64,000 nucleotides of DNA from Chionoecetes opilio. Its lineage: Eukaryota; Arthropoda; Malacostraca; Decapoda; Majidae. The position numbers were made by a program, and so were the translations under genes. A model generated the notes under the pieces. That model was not told the DNA's origin and did not search any database. It was given only the letters and a program-made list of their open reading frames with translations. Location of the stretch: positions 5,001 through 69,000 of the forward strand of contig JACEEZ010020542.1 of NCBI GenBank assembly GCA_016584305.1. Reading direction: 5' to 3'. This document shows positions 45,609-54,789 of the stretch, piece by piece (position 1 is the stretch's first letter; the number at the start of each line of letters is the position of its first letter).

Positions 45609-47300
45609 TTAATCTGTCTTCACAGCGTCAACCAATCTCAGTGATATGGAATAGGGTTTTAATCTTACTGGAGTAGTACTAGTTAAATGAATCTGATGTT
45701 TATCTACTTTGGCAATGCCAGGCCTGTCCGAAAATACTTTTGAGTACTTACGAAGGATGTCGCTCACTTGTTTCCTGTGATCTTGACTCAGCTTTGACGA
45801 CACCTTCACATCTGCTACAGTTTCTGACTGACTGGCATCTGTAGTATCCGGTGAGTAGCCTTCCTCCTCTTCAGTAATAACCGCTGCCGCACCCTCCATA
45901 CTCGTAGAAGATTCTTGAAAGAACTGACCTCTGACCAGTTCCAGACAGTTCACTTGCTCTGGAGTTAATTCATGCTGACCTTCTCGGACTGAAGTACAGA
46001 GATCATAAGTGGCACAACAATTTACTTGAGGGGTAAAATACTGTTTTAACATGTTTATGTGAAACCTCCTTTTGTCAAGGCCCACTTGTACAATATAATT
46101 CAAATCATTGACTCTCTTCACCACGTTATAGGGACCTCTCCAGTGTGACAGCAATTTATTATGAGCAGTGGGGAGCAGAACTAAGCATTGATCTCCCTCC
46201 TGTAGGGTGCGAAGCTTTGTTTTCTTATCATAGTAAGACTTCTGAACTTCCCGAGCCTTCACCAGCTCCTGCCTGGCTACTTCACAGGTCTGTTGCAGGC
46301 GTTCAGCTAAGTCAATGACGTAAGTGTAAGTAGTTTTGACCACAGGATCTGGTTCATTGTCATCCCATAGCTCCCTTAACACTTGTAAGGGACCTCGGAC
46401 TGCTCTATCATACACTAGTTCGAAAGGTGTGAACCCGAGTGAAGCCTGAGGTGCTTCACGGTAGGCGAAGAGCAGTGGTGCGATAAATCTAGACCACTCC
46501 TTTGGCTGTTCCGCTGTCATCCTCTTAAGCATTTTCTTAAGCGTACCGTTAAACCTTTCACATAGTCCGTTGCACATGGGATGGTAGGCTGTTGTCCTCA
46601 GTCCCTTGACTAGTAACAGCCTCCATAATTCTTCCATCATGGAAGAGGTAAATTTACTCCCGCGGTCGGACAAAACTTGCTTAGGCAAACCAACACGGCA
46701 GAAAATCTCCAACATGGCTTCCGCTACAGTTATAGCTTCTATGTTGCGCAAGCTCACTGCTTCTGGCCACCTAGTTGCGAAGTCTACATAAGTCAGTATA
46801 TATTTAGCTCCGTCACTGGCCCGTGGGTTAATTGTTCCTACGATATCCACCGCGACCCGCTCGAAAGGTTCAGTGATGAGTGGGAGGGGTTGAAGTGGTG
46901 CTGGCCTCACCCTGCCACGATCACTAGTTTTCTGGCAAATATCACACGAGCGGAGCATACGAGTGACCTCGGCTCCCATGCCAGGCCAGTAAAACTGTGA
47001 CTGGATCTTATCAAGACTTTTCTTGCAGCCCATGTGTCCACCCAGCATCACATGATGTCCAAGCTTGAACACTGCTTTCCGAAATTTTTCTGGCACAATA
47101 AACTGTAATTTGTTATCACCATCGGGATACACTGTTAGAAGATAAAGACGATTGCGCTTCTTTATGAATCTAGAGACAGCACCACGAAAATGTCTGGTCT
47201 CCCCCTCGTGTATTTTCCTGCGCACTTGTGCCAGTGAAGGGTCATTAGCTTGCTCCGCGACAACATCCATGCTGTTGACTAGTTCAGTCACTGACGTCAC
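45609..47300 (-). CDS. Integrase fused to the start of RT (LTR element pol)
   Basis: A 563-residue open frame. Residues 82-122 form the HHCC zinc-binding domain (GHHVMLGGHMG, RSCDICQK). The catalytic core has D152 (VAVDIVGTI), D212 (LSDRGSKF) and E248 (LCERFNGTL), a D,D-35-E spacing typical of retroviral-type integrases. TAYHPMCNG and FTPFELVYDR follow. Residues about 385-440 (LLPTAHNKLLSHWRGPYNVV, RRFHINMLKQY) are the GPY-type C-terminal region. The frame then crosses an acidic linker into KYSKVFSDRPGIAKV and VRLKPYSIS, which is the beginning of a Gypsy RT domain. The integrase thus precedes RT, the reverse of ordinary Ty3/Gypsy. The frame is lost at the RT junction (about 45605). Confidence 0.92.
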   Translation of the reverse strand: MTSVTELVNSMDVVAEQANDPSLAQVRRKIHEGETRHFRGAVSRFIKKRNRLYLLTVYPDGDNKLQFIVPEKFRKAVFKLGHHVMLGGHMGCKKSLDKIQSQFYWPGMGAEVTRMLRSCDICQKTSDRGRVRPAPLQPLPLITEPFERVAVDIVGTINPRASDGAKYILTYVDFATRWPEAVSLRNIEAITVAEAMLEIFCRVGLPKQVLSDRGSKFTSSMMEELWRLLLVKGLRTTAYHPMCNGLCERFNGTLKKMLKRMTAEQPKEWSRFIAPLLFAYREAPQASLGFTPFELVYDRAVRGPLQVLRELWDDNEPDPVVKTTYTYVIDLAERLQQTCEVARQELVKAREVQKSYYDKKTKLRTLQEGDQCLVLLPTAHNKLLSHWRGPYNVVKRVNDLNYIVQVGLDKRRFHINMLKQYFTPQVNCCATYDLCTSVREGQHELTPEQVNCLELVRGQFFQESSTSMEGAAAVITEEEEGYSPDTTDASQSETVADVKVSSKLSQDHRKQVSDILRKYSKVFSDRPGIAKVDKHQIHLTSTTPVRLKPYSISLRLVDAVKTD

Positions 47301-47600
47301 TTGAAGAGGAACAACAGAATTTTTTTGCCCTGGCTGCTGCTCTTGTGACTGCTACTGCACCAGTTTGTGTAGAGACTTCCTTGGAACAAAAGTTCTTTAC
47401 ACCAGCAATGTTACCAATCACCATATCAGACACTGGATTTTCCATAACTGCTGCTTTCACCTGGCCGTTGAAGAACGGACTGTCCACCATCACCTTAGCA
47501 ACAGGGTACGTTCGACAGGTGCCGTCAATCATCAAAACAGTCACATGGCATCCTGTGTATCCTCTGGTGTAACCAAATCCTTCCTGACGCAGCAGCCGGA
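47284..47600 (-). pseudogene. Aspartic protease remnant of the LTR element
   Basis: The minus frame includes VTVLMIDGTCRTYPVAKVMV, FFNGQVKAAVMENP and SDMVIGNIAGV. The last matches the flap/ILG-type end of Gypsy proteases (pattern DxxIGNI). The D-T/S-G active site upstream is not found in an open frame, so the protease is decayed. It sits between gag and integrase as expected. Confidence 0.6.
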
Positions 47601-47699
47601 GGAGCCATTATCCCTGAACACATCTGCTTCAACACCATTGACATTTCCAGGATGTATGGTGAATCCAGTTTTGCTACTGAACTTGACAGTCGCGGCCAG

Positions 47700-48707
47700 T
47701 CACATCTGGTGACTCTCGACAACCTGCGAGTTTCCTGTGACATGTCCATGACCAGTATGAAGCGCTGCGGCCGTGCGTTGATACTGGTTCTGTCCACTCC
47801 TCCATCCACGCGACTCTTGGTTCTGCTGTGATCGTCTCTGATAAGCTTGGCGTGACTGGATCTCTAACGGCTTTTCCTTGGTTCCGTGCTTCCTCGTGTG
47901 GTACCCATAAGCCAGAAAATGAGAGTCGGCCATGTCAACCATTGTTTCGAGATCCCTGACCTTGCCAGTCTTTAGTCGAGCCACCAACTCCGAAGGACAG
48001 GACTTTTCAACCTGGGTTCTTAACATCAAGTCCCGCATTTTTTCGGCTGTTTGTAGAGTTTCTTCCTTCTACAGCCACTGATCAAAATAACTGGCTAACC
48101 GGGAACTGAACTGTGCCACAGTTTCATTTTCTTGTAGCATTGCACTTTGGAACTGATTACGGGCTCCCTCCGCGGTTATTCCATAAGCATGCAAGAGGGC
48201 TTTCTTCATGTCAGTATACTCACGTTTACTTGAGTCAAGGAAATGAAGGATATTCAGTGCCTTCCCATCGAACTAATTCGTAAATTCCACGCTCTTTACA
48301 ACATCACTTAACTGATAGGTTTCTGCAGTCATCTCAAATCTCTTGATGAAGGGCTCCATTCGCTGTCCTTCCTCGTACCTTGACAACCTGAGGCGGTACA
48401 TCGGGGCAGCTGGTGCCGAGAGACTCTCAGCTGCAGGTCTCTCCTGAGCCGCGGCTATCTGCATCTGCAGCATCTCCTTTTCGTGCTGCCTTTTTTCAGT
48501 TTCAAAGCGTTCTTGAGTATCTAACTTAAGCTTTTCATGCTCCCGTTCTCGCGCTCTCTCCTCATGTGCTTCTTTTTCTGCTTCCCGGATCTGCGAAAGT
48601 CTCTCGTTCACGTACACCTTGCGCTCTGATCCTTCTATTCCCAGCTGTTGAGCCTCTGCTAAAAGGTTTTCAAACGCAGCCATTCTGTTTCTATACCTGG
48701 CCAGCAC
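47700..48707 (-). pseudogene. gag of the LTR element, broken
   Basis: The N-terminal part (48273-48707) starts MLARYRNRMAAFENLL and is a charged, Glu/Arg-rich coiled coil (EAHEERAREREHEKLKL), then PFIKRFEMTAETYQLS at the start of the capsid. The remaining capsid (about 47700-48270) is split: RDLMLRTQVEKSCPSELV and RDLETMVDMADSHFLAYG precede a basic, Gln/Arg-rich stretch where a nucleocapsid would lie. A zinc knuckle is not clear. A stop and frame changes near 48060 and 48270 interrupt it. Confidence 0.75.
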
Positions 48708-48789
48708 TTCTTACACTGCGTACACTGCTTTTTACCGATCTTCACAATTGGCCAACACAGTTGTAACCTTCGATTTCGTGCACCTATGC

Positions 48790-48813
48790 AATCGAGTCCC
48801 TGTGTGAACTCCA
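48790..48813 (-). promoter_or_regulatory. Primer-binding site of the LTR element
   Basis: Five bases inside the 5' LTR end, the minus strand reads TGGAGTTCACACAGGGACTC. TGG complements a tRNA CCA tail, and the spacing to GACTCGA resembles the T-arm complement, so tRNA priming is plausible. The particular tRNA is not identified. Confidence 0.55.
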
Positions 48814-49831
48814 ATTATTGTCAAACGAATGGCCGAGTACTCGACCAGCGCTCGAGTACCAAGGTTCAGGGTTGGGAACTCTGTGTAGGCATAGGTGAAA
48901 CTCCCGTAACAATCACAAGTTTATACCCCACACTGAACACAACTATACACTAATTAATGTCACTGCACTCTTTAAGTCTCTCGTCGCATGATTCAATTAA
49001 CACTTGTATGTACGCCAATGTCACTGCAGAACTGCACTCATAAGTCTCTCGTCGCAGCTATTCAATTAACACTTGTATGTACGCCAATGTCACTGCAGAA
49101 CTGCACTCTTAAGTCTCTCGTCGCAGCTATTCAATTAACACTTGTATTACGCCAATGTCACGCAGAACTGCACTCTTAAATAAAAGTCCGCTCTCGTCGG
49201 CAGCTATTCAATAATCACTTGCTTTATCGTACGCCAATTGTCACTGCAGAAAACTGCCGCGAGTGTGTCTCACCTTGTGCTGTACTTGGCAACACTCTGG
49301 CACAAATGCTACCTCTCAAGAGGGCAGTTAAAGGCCCGGCTCACACTGGCCCTTCGCGGGCGCCATCGTCGCAACGTCCACGGCGACAAATGTACAAGTC
49401 TGCCAGTGAACAGTGAAGCAAGGCTAATGTTGGACGCATATGGGTTCGTTGATATGGAACAGTGATCCAGCCGCGCCCACACGGGCTAGAACAATCACAC
49501 GCGGCATACGGTTTTGGTATTCCCAAACTTCGAGAGCGCGGGTGACTCGCGGTGGAACACGTGGATTAAAGACGTGGTTTAAGACGCGTTTTAGACGCTG
49601 GTACAGACGTGCTACGGCCGCTGGTAAGTGCGTTGGTTAACGCGTTTAACCCGCAACCTTTAGCGGGGTAATTCGTTCGTGTTTAATGACGGTCATAGCA
49701 CGGCTGTACGTGTTGTTCCGCGTTGTTTTCACGTGCATTTGCGTGTGTTGTAGCGCGGGTACTCTGGGACATATATAGGGGGGTCGATTTGCAGCATCAT
49801 ACACTCCTGTTTCTGACGTGGTTTGGTGAAC

Positions 49832-51010
49832 ATGGACCGTATTGACCTCGTCTTGATTGCTGATGCAAAACAGCATATGAACCAGGCGTTACAGGCCCAT
49901 CAGTGCATCGTTGATAGACGGAAGAAGAAGGGACGGCTGAGGAGGAGGGCGGCACGTGAGCATATGGGGTGGCGTAACTGGACATTAGCAGGGAGACCCT
50001 GAGAGCATGGTCCTACGTCATGATTGTCTCAGGCTGCGAGCCCTCCGTAATAGAAGAATCCAATGGCGCCTTCCAGAATTATTCATGAGAATTGCCACAC
50101 TGGACAGTTCCGATGAAAGTTGTGGAGAGACTGAGGACCAGCCCTTACCAAGAAGACCACTGCCCACTGGCGGAGCACACCCTTGATCAGGGCTGAAGGT
50201 GCCCTCACCCTGAGGCACCCTTGCTTCTGGCGCCAAGTACCGTGACATGCAGTATTGGCTGGAGGGATGCCAAACAACACCATCAGTATAGTGGTGCGTG
50301 AGGTGCTGTATGGCCATCGTCGACGAGTACCGTTGAGGAGGCTGGCTCAAGCCACCACAGAACGATGAAGATTGGCGTCAGATCACGCGATAATTGGATG
50401 AGAAGGGGAACTGTCCACATGTCATTGGTGCAATAGACGGCAAGCACGTTGCCTGTAACAGCTCCTGCCACACTGGTTCCGAATACTACAAAGCTAACAA
50501 GGGAATTCTTCCAGTATTCATCCTCCTGGCGGTTCCCGTCAACATATCTGACTACAGAGTTCCACGGGATAGACGTCACCTGGCAAGGGTCAACGTCTGA
50601 TGCCCACCTTTACAATGCAAAGGATTTTTGAAGAGAGGCTCTCGAGAAGAACGACCATTGTTTTGGATTCCCACAAGCCTGAATCCCATATCCCAGGTGG
50701 ACAAAGTAGGATGTCCCTTATTTTCTGGATGTGTGGGAGATAATGCTTTTCGCAACTCCGGACATACATGATGAAGCCCGTTACAGTAACACAAGGAATG
50801 AGACAGGAAGCAGAGGAATCTTCAACCTAAGAGACTCTCGCCGAGCCAGAAAGGGTGGTGGAGAATGCGTATTTTTGGCATCACTAGCGAACGATTTCAA
50901 GTTCTCCTGTCGACCATGTTGCATGAAGCGGACACTGTGAGGCTCCGGGTCAAGACATGTGTAATCCTCCACAACCTTTATGAGGTCACGTACCCGTGAT
51001 GCAGAAGAGA
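49832..51010 (+). pseudogene. Harbinger transposase, multiply frameshifted
   Basis: The trace opens at ATG 49832 (MDRIDLVLIADAKQHM, then an Arg/Lys-rich stretch) and soon meets a stop. Later pieces include KYRDMQYWLEG and, at 50394-50600, NCPHVIGAIDGKHVAC with SGS/TGSEYYKANKG. That is the region with the first catalytic Asp of DDE transposases of the HARBI1 type (pattern IGAIDGKH). SDAHLYNAKDF (second Asp region) and RIFNLRDSRRARKGGGECVF, a damaged copy of the RLSRARRxxENxFG motif with the catalytic Glu, follow. Many stops and shifts make it inactive. The enzyme would cut and paste elements with TTA targets. Confidence 0.8.
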
Positions 51011-52399
51011 AACCGAATGGTGGATGTGTGGAGGACCAAACATGGAACCAATGTCGGTTGGGTGCCTGTGTGCCTGGCCGTGCCGGCGATGAACCTTGAG
51101 GACACGAAACCCGACACGATTTACCAGGGAACAACCAGAGAATTCACGATTAGCAAGGCTCAGAGGAACCTCCTCAGGAATGGTGCAACTCAAACTGCTG
51201 GAAAGTGTTCCATGGCAGGATGGAAATGCTACCTACCCCCCCCAGCGACGGCAAATAAATAGCAGTTGTAATATTGTGTTTGTGGCATAATAAATATTTA
51301 TAGTCGAGCTCACTTGTTGTTTACTTAGTCTCTATTTTCTCCAGGCTTTATTCTTATAATATTATTGTATATTCATTCATTTTATTGTGAGTATTTAACC
51401 CTGAGAGAGGTAACCGAAGACAGAAGTGTCCTCGCGGTGTTGCACAAATCATTTTTTTTTCTGCTAAAACAAGGTTGTATTATTTATTGGTTTAATTCAT
51501 TCATGAAATATAAAAAATATAATTTTTCAATCATTCATTATGCCTTCTTAGGTAAAAATTTTATAAAATTTAATGTTAGCAGGTACCGTCCGGGGTTAGT
51601 TTTTCTTCCTTAAAAAAGAGTTTTTATTTTTTTTGTTTTAATTCTATTCATTAAACATATGAAAACTATAATTCAATCTTCCATTATCCTTCTATGGCGT
51701 AAAATTAAAAATTTTGTAGGCGATTACAGTTCCACGGGTTTAATATTAAGATATTAGATTATTGCTATCGAAAAACCTATGAAAGACAGTTAAAGTAAGG
51801 GAATTGGAAACAAGCATATGGATATTATACAACATTATTATTGCAAAAAATAAAAATAAATAATACTATTGCAAAAATACACTAAATAACTAATAAAAAA
51901 AACAAAAAAATATACATTAATCATACATATATAAAAAAAAATATACAAAAAAATACATATAAATTAATACATTCAATATACAGGTCATCACACGGTCATC
52001 ATTAGTCTGGAGGGGTATGGGGATACGTTCCAGTCCTCCGGCAATGCTGGAGCCCAGAACCTTTCCGACGATTCCGCGGAGTCCCTAGACCGGACAGGGT
52101 GTCGTTGACTGTGGCTGGAGGGACGGGCGACTGCTGGGCCGATGCTGGCCAACACCATACTGCCAGTTGGACTCGGGGCAACCGGCATGTGTGAAAATAC
52201 TGCTCTGGCTGTTAGGTGGGTGATGGTTGTTAGTTATGGCGGACTGTTGGGAGGTAGAGGGCCCTGATGGATGTTGTGGTGCATGTTGAGGGGCCAGGTC
52301 CAGCCCCCGAGGTAGAGGACACCCGTGGCTCGCCGGATGCACAATGTCAGACTATTTAGGTCGTGCATCACCTGGTCTCCTCCTAGGTGGGCAGAACGC

Positions 52400-53420
52400 A
52401 CGGGTGTCGGACAACAAAACCTATAAACGGCCTCCTACGTGACTGGGGCTGAGACCTCTCCTCCACAGGCAGCCTCTCCAGCAGTAGAGTGCCTGGGTTG
52501 GCCTTCATGGCTGGATCGGAGGTCACCATCCATTCCTCTTCTGCTCTCAGTGGCTGGAGTCTTCCTTTACGGCGGGTTGAGGCCTGGCTCCGCCACCGCT
52601 CTGCTGCCACCTCCATGTCCTCCGTGATGTTGCTTCCCCGGATTCATGATGGGTACTGGTGCCTGGGAGGTCTGGGCGTAAGGAGATGGGTCACGGGGCA
52701 GGTTCAAAGGGTGTCAGGGAACAATTCAGGGGGCATGGAACCTGAAACAGATTAAAAACATTCTACAGATTAAAACATTTGTTTAATATAATGGCATAAG
52801 ACAATACATATATATATTTCTGGGAATTAAAAGTAAAAACGTACTAAAAATAAATCCTAAAACAATAAATGTAAACGGCAAATTAATAAAGAATAAAACG
52901 TAAAAAGGAGCTAGTACACAGTAACTAATCTTAAATTAAAGAATTTATGAACAGCATTGTATTACTGAACCCTCTTTTAAGCAAAGATTTGGCTCATTAA
53001 TATATCCTATGGCTGGGAAAGTCTTCCAAATTTTGTTACAAATATTTGAGATTCTTACAAGTTGTGAATATAAATGAGATGTACTTACTTTATGTAGAAG
53101 GCGGATTTCTTCAACACCCACTGTCCTCTCCGTCAATATTGGTTCTTGCCGGGCACTGGTCCTCTTGGGGCGGGGGGTGGGGGGGGGGGGAAAAAAACCA
53201 CAGAGCTTAACATACCAGTCCTTGACGTTTTTCACCAGTTCTGGAGGTGTTTTCAGGCTGATCCCCAGCTCCTTTGGCCTTCATTCCCACCGAAGCCTTC
53301 TTTCCTCGTGGTAGTCTTTGGTACTGCGGAGACACAGGTAGGTGTTTGACTTGAAGCCACTCCACCAGATCCTGCTCCGTTGATGTCGGGGAGACTCACA
53401 AGCCTTGCTCGGAGCGCAGC
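52400..53420 (-). pseudogene. MADF-like DNA-binding protein remnant
   Basis: On the minus strand, pieces such as KELGISLKTPPELVKNVKDW and, in another frame, SPQYQRLPR resemble the MADF domain (an acidic/aromatic helix bundle with WY near the end) that Harbinger elements use to recognise their ends. Downstream is a low-complexity Ser/Pro/Arg region. Frame changes occur near 53240. Assignment rests on the short motif and on the context. Confidence 0.45.
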
Positions 53421-54716
53421 ATCAGCCTTCTGTCTTCCCCTTGCCCTTCGTCTTGGGCGCCGGTTTGCTGGTGATGCTCCTCCCCTCTACCCTCCTTCCT
53501 CCTCCTCATGTGAGGGGGGGACAGACGAGGCAATCAGGCATCACCAGAGGCTTTACTAAGCCTCATGCTCCTCCTTTCATCTGCCTGGAGTGGAAGCTGT
53601 GGCAGCTGTGGCAGCTGTAGCATCACCTTCAAAAGATGTTTCCTCCTCCTGATGAAGTGCAGCAGGGTACTGGCCTTACACTCCTGAAGAGCATCTGAAG
53701 TAGTAGCTGGATGCACTGCGCATGGACACCTGGTGGCCTCTTTGCTGGTGAGCGTTTTCGCTAGAGGGGAATTCTTGGGAGCAATCGGTCAAAAGTCTGG
53801 GAGTCTATGAGAGTGTGTATACTGTGTGGTGTCTGGAGCGGAGCTAGAGTTCTAACAGCTCTGCCTCTGGCTACCTTATATACACGATGGTGGGGCGGTG
53901 GACCCACGCGCTCAATACCCGTGATTGCCCGCGAAACGGCCGGGCCCGACCCATTCACACGTGGACTAGCCCGATGTACACGTGTGATCACCCGTGGGTT
54001 CAGGCTCGTGACTGCAGCCCCCAGCGGTTACCCAATGCTAGTGACCACGTGGAGCGATTTTCCCCGCGCTACACGCGATCCAGCCGCGCTTCACCCAGCG
54101 GAACAGGACGCGGAAACAGCCGCCAGGTCTGTTCCGCGGGCTTACCACGGGTACCACGTGAGTAAGGCTTCATTTCCACCAGTTGGAACAGCGGGGTAAA
54201 AAAATTTTGTGGGAATTTTACTCGCGCTTGCACGACGCAAGAAGTGCCGTGTGACCGGGCCTTATAGACGTAAGTATCCAAGGAAGAACAGAACACGAGA
54301 GGGCCCGCGCTCCCAGTCTTTTTCTCAGGGGACTGCTTGCCACATCCCTGCCTGGCTGCTGAAGAACAGTCAGGTAAAAGTGGCAGAGGCAAGGCAACTA
54401 CTGGTGCTGGAGCGGGGCTGTAGTAGCAGCACGGCGTCTGCCTCAAGTACAGCCCAGGCTCTGTATGTCTCCTCCCTGCCTGGCTGGCCCCGTCGTCAGC
54501 TTCGTCCACGTGCCATGAAACTTCGAAACAACTGTAACGAAAGCTCGCCCTTTTGTGACCTAACAATTTACACTCTACAACCCAACTAAGATTAACTAGC
54601 AATCCACCTTCCCCTAATTATAATCATGAGCAATAACGAGATAATTATATGGCACGTATATACATAGGTTATATAATAACATATCATTTATGTCGGAAAC
54701 ATTTCCTGACAACACC

Positions 54717-54789
54717 GTCCCCCTCCTCATTCTCCTATTCCTCCTCATCAATTACAACCACCTCCAGTTACTCTTCCTCCTCAACCACC
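54717..54789. repeat. CTC-rich host DNA
   Basis: This continues the trinucleotide-rich sequence seen left of the LTR element (34646-35301). Confidence 0.6.

Larger units (their letters stand above)
49331..54261. mobile_element. PIF/Harbinger DNA transposon, degenerate, two convergent genes
   Basis: The left end reads AAGGCCCGGCTCACAC and the right end reversed reads AGGCCCGGTCACACGG. The target TTA lies at 49328-49330 and 54262-54264, and the other LTR shows the empty site CAGTTATAGACG. A Harbinger-type transposase trace runs on plus (49832-51010) and a MADF-like protein trace on minus (about 52400-53420). The AT-rich middle (51260-52000) has AATAAA signals near 51288, fitting convergent transcription. 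The two-gene structure (transposase plus Myb/MADF-like DNA-binding protein) is normal for this superfamily. Confidence 0.85.
35307..54711 (-). mobile_element. Gmr1-like Ty3/Gypsy LTR retrotransposon split by nested insertions
   Basis: The outer termini are TGTCAAACG at 35307 and TTTCCTGACA at 54711, flanked by the 5-bp duplication ACACC (35302-35306 and 54712-54716). Between them, two LTRs (35307-44303 and 48819-54711) each reduce to roughly 1 kb once nested insertions are removed. The internal region (44304-48818) encodes gag, protease, integrase, RT and RNase H in that order on the minus strand. Host DNA on both sides is the same CTC-rich sequence. Insertions into the LTRs at 36007-40056, 40108-40922, 41101-43543, 43584-44253 and 49331-54261 each have their own termini, most with clear target duplications. 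The element is inactive through frameshifts. Confidence 0.85.
48819..54711 (-). repeat. 5' LTR, interrupted by a Harbinger element
   Basis: LTR pieces are 48819-49330 and 54262-54711, joined at GCAGTTA|TAGACGTAAG. They end TGTCAAACG and TTTCCTGACA. The second piece retains the uninterrupted sites for the MITE (CAGCCCAGGCT) and the Helitron (ATACATAGG) that interrupt the 3' LTR. The LTR should carry the element's promoter and poly-A signal. Confidence 0.85.

Noticed and set aside
54209..54589. 126-aa plus-strand ORF and 177-aa minus-strand ORF
   Set aside because: Both cross the Harbinger/LTR junction at 54261. The sequence is LTR and TIR DNA, not a gene.
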